DNA of 64,000 bases from REEB95 sp035934995 (GTDB lineage Bacteria > Pseudomonadota > Alphaproteobacteria > ATCC43930 > CGMCC-115725): the NCBI GenBank assembly GCA_035934995.1, contig DASYXI010000037.1, positions 77,876 to 141,875 of the forward strand. The letters run 5' to 3'. Position numbers and translations under genes: made by a program. The notes below the pieces were generated by a model that was not told where the DNA came from, did not search any database, and worked only from the letters and a program-made list of their open reading frames with translations. The first letter of the stretch is position 1, and every line of letters begins with the position of its first letter. This document shows positions 16,295 to 25,488 of this stretch, piece by piece.

Positions 16295-18688
16295 GTGCGA
16301 AGAGTGCTGGGCGCAGCTTTGGCGATTGCGCTCACGTTCGTTTTGTTCGTCGCCGCGCCGCCGGCGATGGCGCAAGGCTTGCGGCTGACGCCGCCGACGC
16401 CGGCGTCGGCCTTGGCCCAGAGCCAGACGCCCGGTCCGGGAGGGATAAGCTCGGGCGGCACGATCGAGGAGATCCGCATCGAGGGCACGCAGCGCGTCGA
16501 GCCCGAAACCGTCCGTTCCTACATGCAGATCGGAGCTGGCGATAAATTCGATTCCGAACGCCTGGATCAGTCGCTGAAGAGTCTCTACGGCACCGGCTTG
16601 TTCAGCGACGTAACGCTGCGGCGCGAAGGCGACACGCTGATTGTCCACGTCGTCGAGAATCCGGTCATCAACCGGGTGGCTTTCGAAGGCAACAACAAAC
16701 TTAGCGACGATACGCTCACCAACGAAGTCCAGCTCAAGCCGCGCAGCGTCTATACCCGCCAGAAGGTGCAGGCGGATGTCGGTCGTATCCTCGATCTCTA
16801 CCGCCGCAATGGCCGGTTCGCGGCCACTGTCGATCCCAAGATCATCAAGCTCGACCAGAATCGGGTCGATCTGGTGTTCGAGATCAACGAAGGCAGCTTC
16901 ACCGGCGTGAAAGCCATCAATTTCGTCGGCAATCATATTTTCGACGCCGACATGCTGCGTGGCGTGGTCTCAACCAAGGAATCGCGCTGGTGGCGCTTCC
17001 TGTCTACCGCCGATACCTACGATCCCGACCGCATCAGCTACGACCGCGATCTGCTGCGTAAGTTTTATCTGTCACAGGGTTATGCCGATTTTCGCGTGGT
17101 CTCGGCGATCGCCGAATTGACGCCTGAACGCGACGGCTTTCTGGTGACGTTCACCGTGGAAGAAGGCAAGCGCTACAAGTTCGGAAAGGTCGACCTGGTC
17201 AACGAACTCAAAACGATCGATCCGGCCACCCTTCGTGCACTGATTACGACCAAGCAAGGCGACTGGTACAACGCCGACGCAGTCGACAACACGATCCATG
17301 CGATCACCAACGCGCTCGGCAATCGCGGTTATGCGTTCGTCCAGATTCAGCCGCGCGTGAATCGCAATGCGGAAGCGCATACCATCGACGTGACCTACGA
17401 CGTGAAGGAGGGGCCGCGCGTCTATGTCGAGCGCATCGACATCACGGGCAATTTGCGCACCCTCGATCGCGTCATCCGCCGCGAGATGCGGCTGGTCGAA
17501 GGCGATGCGTTCAGCACCGAAAAGCTCGATCGGTCCGAACAGCGCCTAAAGAACCTGAACTACTTCAAGAAGGTCAATGTCACCAATACGCAGAACTCGG
17601 CGCCGGACAAAACCGTCGTGCACGTCAACGTCGAGGAGCAGTCCACCGGTGACTTTACGTTCGGCGTCGGCTTCTCGACAACGGATGGTCCATTGATCGA
17701 CGCCGGCGTCCACGAGCGAAATCTGCTCGGACAGGGCATCGACCTGCGCGTCGATACGCTGGCGTCGTTTCGTGCGCAGCAAGGCAATATCAGCTTCACC
17801 AACCCGTATTTCCTCGATCGCAATGTCGCCGCTGGCTTCGACATCTTCGCCATTCAGCGCGACAACCAAGATTTCGCCGGCTTCAATCAGTTCACGGTCG
17901 GCGGCGATCTCCGTGCCGGCTATCAGATCGTTGGCCCGTTACGGCAGACGGTGAAATACACGTTGCGCGAGGACCGCATCTACAACGTCTGCACGCCATC
18001 CGGTTTCGACGCGAGTCTCTGTACTCCGCTGGCGTCAATCTATGTTGCGGACCAAGCCGGTGCTCGGTTGACATCGGCCGTCGGTCAGACGCTGCTCTAC
18101 GACGAACGCGATAATCCGAATAACCCGACGGCTGGCTGGTTCGTGTCGGAAGGCAACGACCTGGCCGGCGCAGGCGGCGATGTACGTTATCTGCGCAGTT
18201 CGTTGTCCGGCGGCGTCTATCACGCCTGGGCGCCGCAGTGGGTAGCCAGCTTCACCGGCGAAGGCGGGTACATCTTCGGCATTGGACAAGGCGTCGCCAT
18301 CGAAGATCGATTCTACGTTGGTGGCGACAATTTGCGCGGTTTCGCAACTGGTGGCATCGGTCCGCGCGACTTGGTCACACAGGACGCGCTCGGTGGCAAT
18401 ATGTACTATGTCGGCTCGCTGACGCAGGGGTTTCCGCTCGGCCTGCCGGCCGAGCTCGGTTTGACCGGCCGCTTGTGGACAGACTTCGGCAGCCTCATCC
18501 ATACTGACGACTTACAAACAGCGGCCAATCCGATTCAGCAAAGTGACACGATCCGCGTTTCCGCAGGCTTCGGCTTTACCTGGCAATCGCCGTTCGGGCC
18601 GATCCGGATCGACATCGGCCATCCGATCTTGCGCAAGAGCTTCGACAAGATAAGCCTTTTCCGCTTCGGCTTCGGTTCGAGCTTCTGA
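16295..18688 (+). CDS. bamA: Outer-membrane assembly factor BamA
   Basis: A 797-residue Omp85 protein starting at the GTG at 16295, with GGAGGGGGG upstream and an immediate signal peptide (VRRVLGAALAIALTFVLF, cleavage after PAMA). Five POTRA domains follow (first: IEEIRIEGTQRVEPETVRSY; last: RVYVERIDITGNLRTLD), then the 16-strand barrel with the lid-lock motif region DRFYVGGDNLRGF and the terminal strand ending in Phe (FRFGFGSSF). It folds and inserts outer-membrane proteins. The frame extends seven codons upstream to a GTG with no ribosome site. It overlaps the next gene by one base (TGATG). Confidence 0.96.
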   Translation: MRRVLGAALAIALTFVLFVAAPPAMAQGLRLTPPTPASALAQSQTPGPGGISSGGTIEEIRIEGTQRVEPETVRSYMQIGAGDKFDSERLDQSLKSLYGTGLFSDVTLRREGDTLIVHVVENPVINRVAFEGNNKLSDDTLTNEVQLKPRSVYTRQKVQADVGRILDLYRRNGRFAATVDPKIIKLDQNRVDLVFEINEGSFTGVKAINFVGNHIFDADMLRGVVSTKESRWWRFLSTADTYDPDRISYDRDLLRKFYLSQGYADFRVVSAIAELTPERDGFLVTFTVEEGKRYKFGKVDLVNELKTIDPATLRALITTKQGDWYNADAVDNTIHAITNALGNRGYAFVQIQPRVNRNAEAHTIDVTYDVKEGPRVYVERIDITGNLRTLDRVIRREMRLVEGDAFSTEKLDRSEQRLKNLNYFKKVNVTNTQNSAPDKTVVHVNVEEQSTGDFTFGVGFSTTDGPLIDAGVHERNLLGQGIDLRVDTLASFRAQQGNISFTNPYFLDRNVAAGFDIFAIQRDNQDFAGFNQFTVGGDLRAGYQIVGPLRQTVKYTLREDRIYNVCTPSGFDASLCTPLASIYVADQAGARLTSAVGQTLLYDERDNPNNPTAGWFVSEGNDLAGAGGDVRYLRSSLSGGVYHAWAPQWVASFTGEGGYIFGIGQGVAIEDRFYVGGDNLRGFATGGIGPRDLVTQDALGGNMYYVGSLTQGFPLGLPAELGLTGRLWTDFGSLIHTDDLQTAANPIQQSDTIRVSAGFGFTWQSPFGPIRIDIGHPILRKSFDKISLFRFGFGSSF

Positions 18689-19293
18689 TGTTGCGTTCTT
18701 GGATTAGGCAGGCGGCCGGTGCCGCTTTGCTGGGCTTCGTGGCTTTGACGGCGGTTTCGGCGCTTGGTCAAACGCCGGCGTCGCCGCCGCAGCCGACGGT
18801 CATCGTCATTGCCGACATCAACCAGATCCTGCGGGACGCCAAGTCGGCGAAAGAGGTGCAAGGACAAATCGACCGTGCTATGGCCGGTTTCTCGAAGCAG
18901 GTCTCGACCAGCGAGAACGAGCTCCAGAAAATGCGCGACGAGCTCGAGCGCGAGCGCAGCGCGTTGTCGCCCGATGCATTCAGTGCGAAGACACGCGATT
19001 ATCAACAGCGTTTCGACGCGCTCGATCGCTCCGTCCAGGGGCAACGCCAGGCGCTGCAGCAGAGCTACAATGAAGCGATGACCAAGATCGAGAACACGGC
19101 GCTACAAATTATCGCCCAGGTCGCCAGCGAGCATAAGGCGAACATGGTGCTGACGCGCGCTGCGGTGTTGTTCGCCGTGAACAACCTCGATATCACCGCC
19201 GAGGTAACCAAGCGGCTCGACGCGCAGCTGCCGACCATGCAGGTCAAGCTGCCGGTGCCGGGTACGCCGCCGCCGGCGCCAGCGAAGCACTGA
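18688..19293 (+). CDS. skp: OmpH/Skp-family periplasmic chaperone
   Basis: A 201-residue protein with a signal peptide (LLGFVALTAVSALGQ) and the OmpH domain: IVIADINQILRDAKSAKEV, a long charged coiled coil (residues about 70-130, ELQKMRDELERERSALS), then the tail. Skp trimers hold unfolded outer-membrane proteins in the periplasm on the way to BamA. The Pro-rich C-terminus (VPGTPPPAPAKH) is longer than in E. coli. It starts inside the bamA stop codon and overlaps lpxD by one base, so the three are one translational unit. Confidence 0.9.
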   Translation: MLRSWIRQAAGAALLGFVALTAVSALGQTPASPPQPTVIVIADINQILRDAKSAKEVQGQIDRAMAGFSKQVSTSENELQKMRDELERERSALSPDAFSAKTRDYQQRFDALDRSVQGQRQALQQSYNEAMTKIENTALQIIAQVASEHKANMVLTRAAVLFAVNNLDITAEVTKRLDAQLPTMQVKLPVPGTPPPAPAKH

Positions 19294-20315
19294 TGGCCGA
19301 CAAGCGCTTCTTCGCGGTCGCAGGGCCGTTTACGACCGACGAAATTGCGCGCCGCACCGGTGCAACGCTGGTCGGATCGGGCAACGACAAATTGGTGCTG
19401 CGCGACGTTGCGGCGCTCGATGCCGCCGGGCCGGATCAACTCAGCTTCCTGGACAATCGGAAATACGTCGACCTTTTCCGTAAGACGGGGGCGGGCGCCT
19501 GTTTCGTTCATCCCGATCTGTCGCGCGAGGCGCCCAAGGGCGTCGTCGTTCTGGTGACGCCCGAACCCTATCGCGCCTATGCGCTCGCGGCGCAGGCCTT
19601 CTATCCCGACCCGCCGCCGGTGCCCGGAATCGCGCCGTCGGCGGTGGTCGACGCGACCGTGGAACTCGGCGAAGGCTGCCGCATTGAGGCCAATGCGGTA
19701 CTCGGCGATCATGCGAAACTCGGCAAGCGCTGCCTCATCGGCGCCAACGCGGTGATCGGTGCCGGCGTGGTGCTCGGCGATGACGTGCGCGTCGGCGCCA
19801 ATGCCAGCGTTAGCCACAGTCTCGTCGGCAGCCGGGTGCGGATTTATCCCGGTGTGCGCCTCGGCCAAGACGGCTTCGGTTTCGCCCCGGACCTCAAGGG
19901 TTTCGTCAAGGTGCCGCAGCTCGGCCGCGTCGTCGTCGGCGACGATGTCGAAATTGGCGCCAATTCGACGATCGATCGCGGCGCCGGACCCGATACCGTC
20001 ATCGGACCGGGGACGATGATTGATAATCTCGTGCAGATCGGGCACAACGTCCAAATCGGCCGCCAATGCGTGCTCGTGTCGCAGACCGGCATCTCAGGCA
20101 GCACCAAGTTGGGCGATTTCGTGATGATCGGCGGTCAGGGCGGCCTCATTGGACATCTCGATGTTGGTACGGGGGCGCGGATCGGCGCTCAGGCTGGCGT
20201 CATGCGCGACGTCCCGGCGGGCACAACCGTGCTCGGTTCGCCGGCCTTTCCGGTGCGCGATTTTCACCGCATGATCGCCGCGCTCCGACGCTTGGCCAAA
20301 ACGCGGGATAACTAA
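19293..20315 (+). CDS. lpxD: UDP-3-O-acylglucosamine N-acyltransferase
   Basis: A 340-residue left-handed beta-helix acyltransferase. The N-terminal uridine-binding domain ends at LSFLDNRKYVDLF; the hexapeptide repeats run from about residue 115 to 310 (GEGCRIEANAVLGDHAKLGK, ANAVIGAGVVLGDDVRVG), with the catalytic His in GHNVQIG. It adds the second 3-hydroxyacyl chain in lipid A synthesis. It overlaps skp (ATGA) and is followed two bases later by fabZ. Confidence 0.96.
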   Translation: MADKRFFAVAGPFTTDEIARRTGATLVGSGNDKLVLRDVAALDAAGPDQLSFLDNRKYVDLFRKTGAGACFVHPDLSREAPKGVVVLVTPEPYRAYALAAQAFYPDPPPVPGIAPSAVVDATVELGEGCRIEANAVLGDHAKLGKRCLIGANAVIGAGVVLGDDVRVGANASVSHSLVGSRVRIYPGVRLGQDGFGFAPDLKGFVKVPQLGRVVVGDDVEIGANSTIDRGAGPDTVIGPGTMIDNLVQIGHNVQIGRQCVLVSQTGISGSTKLGDFVMIGGQGGLIGHLDVGTGARIGAQAGVMRDVPAGTTVLGSPAFPVRDFHRMIAALRRLAKTRDN

Positions 20316-20316
20316 A

Positions 20317-20778
20317 ATGGACACGCAGCCGGTGACTGCGGCCGATATCGACCGGACGCGGATCATGCAGATGATTCCGCATCGCGATCCGTTCCTCATG
20401 ATCGACCAGGTCGTCGACGTCCGTTCGGGCCACAGCGCGATCGGCATCAAGCACGTGAAGTCCGAGGAATACTATTTCAAGGGCCATTTCCCGCAACGGC
20501 CGGTGATGCCGGGCGTGCTGATCATCGAGGCCATGGCGCAGACCGCGGCCGTGCTTGTGGTGCACACGCTGGGAAAGGAATTCGAGGGCAAGTTGGTCTA
20601 TTTCATGTCGATCGACAGTGCTCGGTTCCGTAAGCCGGTTGTGCCGGGCGACGTCATGACGGTGCCGGTGACCTGTCAACGCCATCGCGGCATGGTGTGG
20701 AAATTCGACGGCCAGGCCAAGGTTGGCGACAATCTGGTGGCCGAGGCAACCTTCGCCGCGATGATTCTGGATAGCTGA
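20317..20778 (+). CDS. fabZ: 3-hydroxyacyl-ACP dehydratase FabZ
   Basis: A 153-residue hot-dog-fold dehydratase. The motif MIPHRDPFLMIDQV precedes the active-site His in KGHFPQRPVMPGVLIIEAMA, with the catalytic Glu in the same block. It removes water from 3-hydroxyacyl-ACP in fatty acid elongation and so competes with LpxA and LpxD for substrate, which explains its place between them. Length and order are standard. Confidence 0.97.
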   Translation: MDTQPVTAADIDRTRIMQMIPHRDPFLMIDQVVDVRSGHSAIGIKHVKSEEYYFKGHFPQRPVMPGVLIIEAMAQTAAVLVVHTLGKEFEGKLVYFMSIDSARFRKPVVPGDVMTVPVTCQRHRGMVWKFDGQAKVGDNLVAEATFAAMILDS

Positions 20779-20786
20779 GTAAAAAA

Positions 20787-21590
20787 ATGGCGCAAATCCA
20801 TCCGACGGCCACCGTCGAGCCGGGCGCTAAGCTCGCCGCTACGACAATCGTCGGGCCGTATTGCCTGGTCGGTCCCAAAGTCGAACTCGGCGAGCGCGTC
20901 GAGCTGATCTCGCACGTCGTCGTCACCGGCCGCACCACGATCGGTGACGACACCCGCATCTTTCCCTTCGCGTCGATCGGCCATATCCCGCAGGACCTCA
21001 AATTCAAAGGCGAGGAATCACGTCTGGAGATCGGCCGCGACAACATCATTCGCGAACACGTCACGATCAATCCCGGCACCTCGGGCGGCGGCATGGTGAC
21101 GCGCGTCGGCGACAATTGCGCGTTCATGGTTGGCGTCCATATCGCGCATGATTGCGTCGTCGGCGATCACGTGATCATGGCCAACAACGCGACGCTCGCC
21201 GGTCACGTGCGGATCGAGGACTACGCCGTCTTCGGCGGCCTCTCGGCCGTGCACCAGTTCGTCCGCATCGGCCGCCACGCCATGGTCGGCGGCGTTACCG
21301 GCGTCGAACGCGACGTCATTCCCTATGGCTCGGTCGTGGGCGACCGCGCGCGCTTGTCGGGTCTCAATATCGTTGGCATGCAGCGTCGCGGCTTTGCCCG
21401 CGACGACATTCAGGCGCTACGCACCGCCTACCAAATGCTGTTCGGCAACGAAACTGGCACTTTCGCCGATCGGCTGGCTGCGGTCGACAAACAGTTCCCG
21501 ACGGTCAGTCCGGTGCGCGATGTGGTGGAATTCGCTCGCGCCGAATCGATCCGCGGCCTGTGTCAGCCGCGCACCAATGGCGGCAGCTGA
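20787..21590 (+). CDS. lpxA: UDP-N-acetylglucosamine O-acyltransferase
   Basis: A 267-residue trimeric beta-helix enzyme. Hexapeptide repeats start at IHPTATVEPGAKLAATTIVG; diagnostic blocks are SIGHIPQDLKFKGEESRLEIG, IREHVTINPGT, the catalytic His in VGVHIAHDCVVGDH, and GLNIVGMQRRGF before the helical C-terminus. It performs the first acylation of lipid A synthesis. Its last 14 bases overlap the start of the lpxI-lpxB fusion. Confidence 0.97.
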   Translation: MAQIHPTATVEPGAKLAATTIVGPYCLVGPKVELGERVELISHVVVTGRTTIGDDTRIFPFASIGHIPQDLKFKGEESRLEIGRDNIIREHVTINPGTSGGGMVTRVGDNCAFMVGVHIAHDCVVGDHVIMANNATLAGHVRIEDYAVFGGLSAVHQFVRIGRHAMVGGVTGVERDVIPYGSVVGDRARLSGLNIVGMQRRGFARDDIQALRTAYQMLFGNETGTFADRLAAVDKQFPTVSPVRDVVEFARAESIRGLCQPRTNGGS

Positions 21591-23571
21591 GATCGGTCCG
21601 CTCGGCATTCTCGCCGGCTCCGGCGCGCTTCCCGGACGTCTGATCGAAGCGTGCGCCAAGGCGGGCCGGCCGGTCTTGGTTCTCGCTTTCGAAGGCGCGG
21701 CCGATCCGGCCGTCGTCGACAAAGTCCCGCATGTCTGGATCCGCCTGGGTCAGGCCGGAACGGGCCTCGCCATTCTCCGCGCCCACGGCGTTCGTGAACT
21801 GGTGATGGCGGGCGGCGTGCGGCGGCCGTCGCCGCTGGCGCTGCGGCCCGATTGGCGGACGCTCAAATTTTTTGCGGTCCTCGGCTGGCGCGCGCTCGGT
21901 GACGACGGACTGTTGCGCGCCGTGATCCATGCGCTCGAAGCCGAAGGCTTCACGGTCGTCGGTGCCGAGGATATTCTCGGCCGCGATCTCGCGCCGGAGG
22001 GCCCGCTCGGCAAACAGGGGCCCGATCCGGCGATGGCCGCTGACATCGCGCTCGGCTTGGCATCGGCGCGCGAGCACGGCGTGCGCGACAAAGGCCAGGC
22101 CGTCATCGTGGCGGCCGGCCGTGTCATCGACCGCGAAGGCCCCGACGGCACCGATGCGCTGCTGCGGCGCTGCAAGGGGCGGGCGGCCGGCGGTGTCCTG
22201 GTCAAGACCAGCAAGCCGGGACAGGAACGGCGTGCCGATCTGCCGGCAATCGGCCCCGATACGGTCGCGGCCGTGGCGGCTGCGGGCCTCAAAGGCATTG
22301 TCATCGAAGCCGGCGCGACGCTGCTGATCGACCGCGTCGCGATCGTCCAGGCGGCCGACCGCGCGGGTCTGTTCGTCGTCGGCATGCGTGCGCCGTCGCT
22401 GCCAACCGCCGGCCAGACGGTGGCGCCGCTCATCTATCTTATTGCCGGCGAGCCGTCCGGCGATGCGCTTGGCGCCAATCTGATGCGCGCCTTGCGCCGG
22501 CGCACGGACGGCGCCGTGCGCTTCGCCGGTATCGGCGGCGAGCAGATGGCCGCCGAAGGTCTGACCAGCCTGTTTCCGCTCGACGATCTGGCGGTGATGG
22601 GCGTCGCCGAGGTGCTGCCGCGCGCCCGCACCATCCTGCGGCGCGTCACCCAGGCGGTCGCCGACATTCGCACGCGCCAACCGGCGGCGGTCGTCACCAT
22701 CGACAGCTCGGGATTCAATTGGCGCGTCGCGCAGCGTCTTCGCCGTGCCGGCGACACGGTGCCGCTCATCCATTATGTCGCGCCGATGGTATGGGCATGG
22801 CGCGGCGGCCGCGCCCGGCGCATGGCGCGCTGGTACGATCATTTGATGGCGCTCTTGCCGTTCGAGCCGCCTTATTTCACCAAAGTCGGATTGTCATGCG
22901 CCTATGTCGGCCATCCCGTGATCGAGCTGGGTGCCGACAAAGGCGACGGCGCCGGCTTCCGCCGCCGGCACGACATCGCGCCGTCGGCGCGCGTGGTCGC
23001 GATCCTGCCTGGCAGCCGCGGCGGCGAAGTCAGCCGGTTGCTGCCGGTGTTGCGCGAGGCCGTGGCGCTTCTGGCCCGGAAATTACCCGATCTCGTCGTT
23101 GTGGTGCCGGCCACGATCAATGTCGCCGCACGGGTGCAGGCGGCGGTCGCCGCCTGGTCGGCGAAGACGGTCGTGGTGGGCAACGCGGAAAAATACGACG
23201 CCTTCGCCGCCAGCGATGCCGCGCTCGCCGCGTCGGGCACGGTAGCGCTCGAACTGGCTGTCGCCGGGGTGCCGATGGTCGTGACCTATCGCGTCAATCC
23301 GCTGACCCATGCGCTGCTGCGGCGCGTCGTCAAAGTGCGTTATGCCAACCTGGTCAATCTGATCCTCGACCGACCGGCGGTGCCCGAATTGCTCCAGAGC
23401 GAGGCGACGCCGGAAAAGCTTGCCGCTGCCGTCCTGCGATTGGTCGAAGACAAAGCGACGCGCGCGGCCCAAATCTCCGCTGGACAAGAGGCGCTCAAGG
23501 CGCTGGGCTATGGCCAGGTTTCGCCCGGTCTGCGCGCCGCCAACGAAGTGCTGGCGCGTCTGCGGCGGTAG
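21577..23571 (+). CDS. lpxI-lpxB: LpxI-LpxB fusion: UDP-diacylglucosamine hydrolase and lipid-A-disaccharide synthase
   Basis: One uninterrupted frame of 664 residues from the ATG at 21577. Residues 1-281 are LpxI (GPLGILAGSGALPGRLIEA, MAGGVRRPSPLALRPD, GLKGIVIEAGATLLIDR), which cuts UDP-2,3-diacylglucosamine to lipid X in place of LpxH. Residues from about 282 are LpxB (PLIYLIAGEPSGDALGANLM, GIGGEQMAAEGL, YVAPMVWAWRGGRA, ILPGSRGGEV), which joins lipid X to UDP-diacylglucosamine. No stop codon separates the parts; the junction is PTAGQTVAPLIYL, where the Val is a GTG at 22420 that might also serve as an internal start, though no ribosome site precedes it. The two enzymes are consecutive in the pathway, so a fusion could pass lipid X on directly. 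A sequencing error that removed a stop cannot be excluded. Confidence 0.88.
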   Translation: MAAAEIGPLGILAGSGALPGRLIEACAKAGRPVLVLAFEGAADPAVVDKVPHVWIRLGQAGTGLAILRAHGVRELVMAGGVRRPSPLALRPDWRTLKFFAVLGWRALGDDGLLRAVIHALEAEGFTVVGAEDILGRDLAPEGPLGKQGPDPAMAADIALGLASAREHGVRDKGQAVIVAAGRVIDREGPDGTDALLRRCKGRAAGGVLVKTSKPGQERRADLPAIGPDTVAAVAAAGLKGIVIEAGATLLIDRVAIVQAADRAGLFVVGMRAPSLPTAGQTVAPLIYLIAGEPSGDALGANLMRALRRRTDGAVRFAGIGGEQMAAEGLTSLFPLDDLAVMGVAEVLPRARTILRRVTQAVADIRTRQPAAVVTIDSSGFNWRVAQRLRRAGDTVPLIHYVAPMVWAWRGGRARRMARWYDHLMALLPFEPPYFTKVGLSCAYVGHPVIELGADKGDGAGFRRRHDIAPSARVVAILPGSRGGEVSRLLPVLREAVALLARKLPDLVVVVPATINVAARVQAAVAAWSAKTVVVGNAEKYDAFAASDAALAASGTVALELAVAGVPMVVTYRVNPLTHALLRRVVKVRYANLVNLILDRPAVPELLQSEATPEKLAAAVLRLVEDKATRAAQISAGQEALKALGYGQVSPGLRAANEVLARLRR

Positions 23572-23613
23572 GCGCCGCGCGGCGCCGACCGGAGCGTTCA
23601 AGAGGAGGCCACG

Positions 23614-24045
23614 ATGGATGCTGTCGAAAAAACTGCGCCCGCGCTCGACGCCAAGACCTCCCGCTTGTTGCACACCATGCTGCGCGTCTTCGATCTCGAC
23701 CGTTCGCTCGATTTCTACGTCAACAAGCTGGGCATGAAGCTCCTGCGCAAGACCGACCGGCCGGACCAGCGCTATTCGCTGGCGTTCGTCGGCTATGGCG
23801 GCGAGGACGACGCGACGGTGCTCGAGCTCACCTACAACTGGGATCAGAAGGAACCCTACAATCTGGGCTCGGCTTACGGCCACGTCGCCGTCTCAGTCGC
23901 CGACGCCAAACGCGCCTGCGATGCGCTCGGCAAGGAAGGCGTCAAGATCACGCGGCCGGCCGGCCCGGTGAAGGGTGGCACCACGGTGATTGCCTTTATT
24001 GAGGATCCCGACGGCTACAAGATCGAGCTGATTGAGCGCGCCTAG
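23614..24045 (+). CDS. gloA: Lactoylglutathione lyase (glyoxalase I)
   Basis: A 143-residue VOC-fold enzyme with GAGGAGG upstream. Metal and glutathione residues are in LLHTMLRVFDLDRSLDFYV, LELTYNWD, GHVAVSVAD and AFIEDPDGYKIELIER, matching the GloA pattern of two HxxE-type half sites. It converts the methylglyoxal-glutathione hemithioacetal to lactoylglutathione. A basic and acidic N-terminal extension of about 16 residues precedes the core. It stands alone, converging on gltA. Confidence 0.93.
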   Translation: MDAVEKTAPALDAKTSRLLHTMLRVFDLDRSLDFYVNKLGMKLLRKTDRPDQRYSLAFVGYGGEDDATVLELTYNWDQKEPYNLGSAYGHVAVSVADAKRACDALGKEGVKITRPAGPVKGGTTVIAFIEDPDGYKIELIERA

Positions 24046-24057
24046 CGCGCGGCCGCG

Positions 24058-25395
24058 CTATTTCCGTTTATCGACCGGCACGTAAGCGCGCCGCGGCGCG
24101 CCGGTGTAAAGCTGGCGCGGCCGGCCGATCTTCTGGTCGGGATCCTCGATCATCTCGTTCCACTGCGCCACCCAGCCGACGGTGCGGGCGATGGCGAACA
24201 GCACGGTGAACATCGAGGTCGGGAAGCCCATCGCCTTCAGGATGATGCCGGAATAGAAGTCGACGTTGGGATAGAGCTTGCGCTCGATGAAATAGTCGTC
24301 GCTGAGCGCGATGCGCTCGAGCTCCATGGCGAGCGCCAGGATCGGGTCGTCGTGCACGCCGAGCTCGTCAAGCACTTCGCGGCAGGTCCGCTGCATCACC
24401 TTGGCGCGGGGGTCGTAATTCTTGTAGACCCGGTGGCCGAAGCCCATCAGGCGGAACGGATCGTCCTTGTCCTTGGCGCGCTTGATGAACTCGGGGATCC
24501 GCTTCTTGTCGCCGATCTCGTAAAGCATCTTGAGCACGGCTTCGTTGGCGCCGCCGTGCGCCGGACCCCACAGCGAGGCGATGCCGGCGGCGATGCAGGC
24601 GAAGGGATTGGCACCGGACGAGCCGGCAAGCCGCACCGTCGACGTCGACGCATTCTGCTCGTGATCGGCGTGCAGGATGAAGATGCGGTCCATCGCCTTC
24701 GCCAGAACCGGGCTGATCTTGTAGTCCTCGGCCGGCACCGCGAACGCCATGCGCAGGAAATTCTCGGCGTAGGAGAGTTTGTTTTGCGGAAAGACGAACG
24801 GCTGGCCGAGCGAATATTTGAACGCCATCGCCGCCATGGTCGGCATCTTGGCGACGAGACGGTATGAGGCGACGAGGCGCTGCTGCGGGTCGGAGATGTC
24901 GGTTGAATCGTGATAGAACGCCGACAAAGCGCCGACCACGCCGCACATCACCGCCATCGGATGCGCATCGCGGCGGAAGCCGCGATAGAAGGTGGTGAGC
25001 TGCTCGTGCACCATAGTGTGGCGCGTGATGGCGGCGAGAAAGTCCGTCCGCTGCTTCGGCGTCGGTAGTTCGCCATACAGCAGCAGGTAGGCGGTTTCCA
25101 TGAAGTCGCTGTGTTCGGCCAGCTCCTCGATCGGATAGCCGCGATACAGCAGCACGCCTTTGTCGCCGTCGATGAAGGTGATCTTGCTTTCGCAGCTGCC
25201 GGTCGCGGTGTAGCCCGGGTCGAACGTGAAATAGTCGAGCCCGGCATGCAGCTTGCGGATGTCCACAACCTTGTTGCCCAACGTCGGCGACAGCAACGGC
25301 AGATCAATCTGCTTGCCGGTGGCGTTATCGTGCAGCGTCACGCTTTCCTGGTTCGCGGCGGCGGGCTTGGATTTGGGCTCGGCTGTGGCGGCCAT
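24058..25395 (-). CDS. gltA: Citrate synthase
   Basis: A 445-residue type II citrate synthase. Start MAATAEPKSK at 25395 with GAGGGAAG upstream; the longer open frame has no support. The usual N-terminal beta domain (VTLHDNATGKQIDLPLL) is followed by the catalytic residues in LHADHEQNASTSTVRLAGSS, WGPAHGGANEAVL, FGHRVYKNYDPRA, and the final RPRQLYTGAPRRAYVP. It condenses acetyl-CoA and oxaloacetate. It lies downstream of gltX on the same strand with a 93-base gap, the order common in alphaproteobacteria. Confidence 0.97.
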   Translation of the reverse strand: MAATAEPKSKPAAANQESVTLHDNATGKQIDLPLLSPTLGNKVVDIRKLHAGLDYFTFDPGYTATGSCESKITFIDGDKGVLLYRGYPIEELAEHSDFMETAYLLLYGELPTPKQRTDFLAAITRHTMVHEQLTTFYRGFRRDAHPMAVMCGVVGALSAFYHDSTDISDPQQRLVASYRLVAKMPTMAAMAFKYSLGQPFVFPQNKLSYAENFLRMAFAVPAEDYKISPVLAKAMDRIFILHADHEQNASTSTVRLAGSSGANPFACIAAGIASLWGPAHGGANEAVLKMLYEIGDKKRIPEFIKRAKDKDDPFRLMGFGHRVYKNYDPRAKVMQRTCREVLDELGVHDDPILALAMELERIALSDDYFIERKLYPNVDFYSGIILKAMGFPTSMFTVLFAIARTVGWVAQWNEMIEDPDQKIGRPRQLYTGAPRRAYVPVDKRK

Positions 25396-25488
25396 CGCGC
25401 TTCCCTCTTTTGCCTTATGTTGCAGCGCAACAATTTGCGACCGGGGCAGCATAAGACTCCCGGTGGGTTTTAGCAAATCGCTTGGGTT

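Noticed and set aside
14891..16936. 681-codon minus-strand open frame
   Set aside because: Antisense to rseP and bamA, composition rich in Arg/Asp/His typical of shadows of GC-rich genes.
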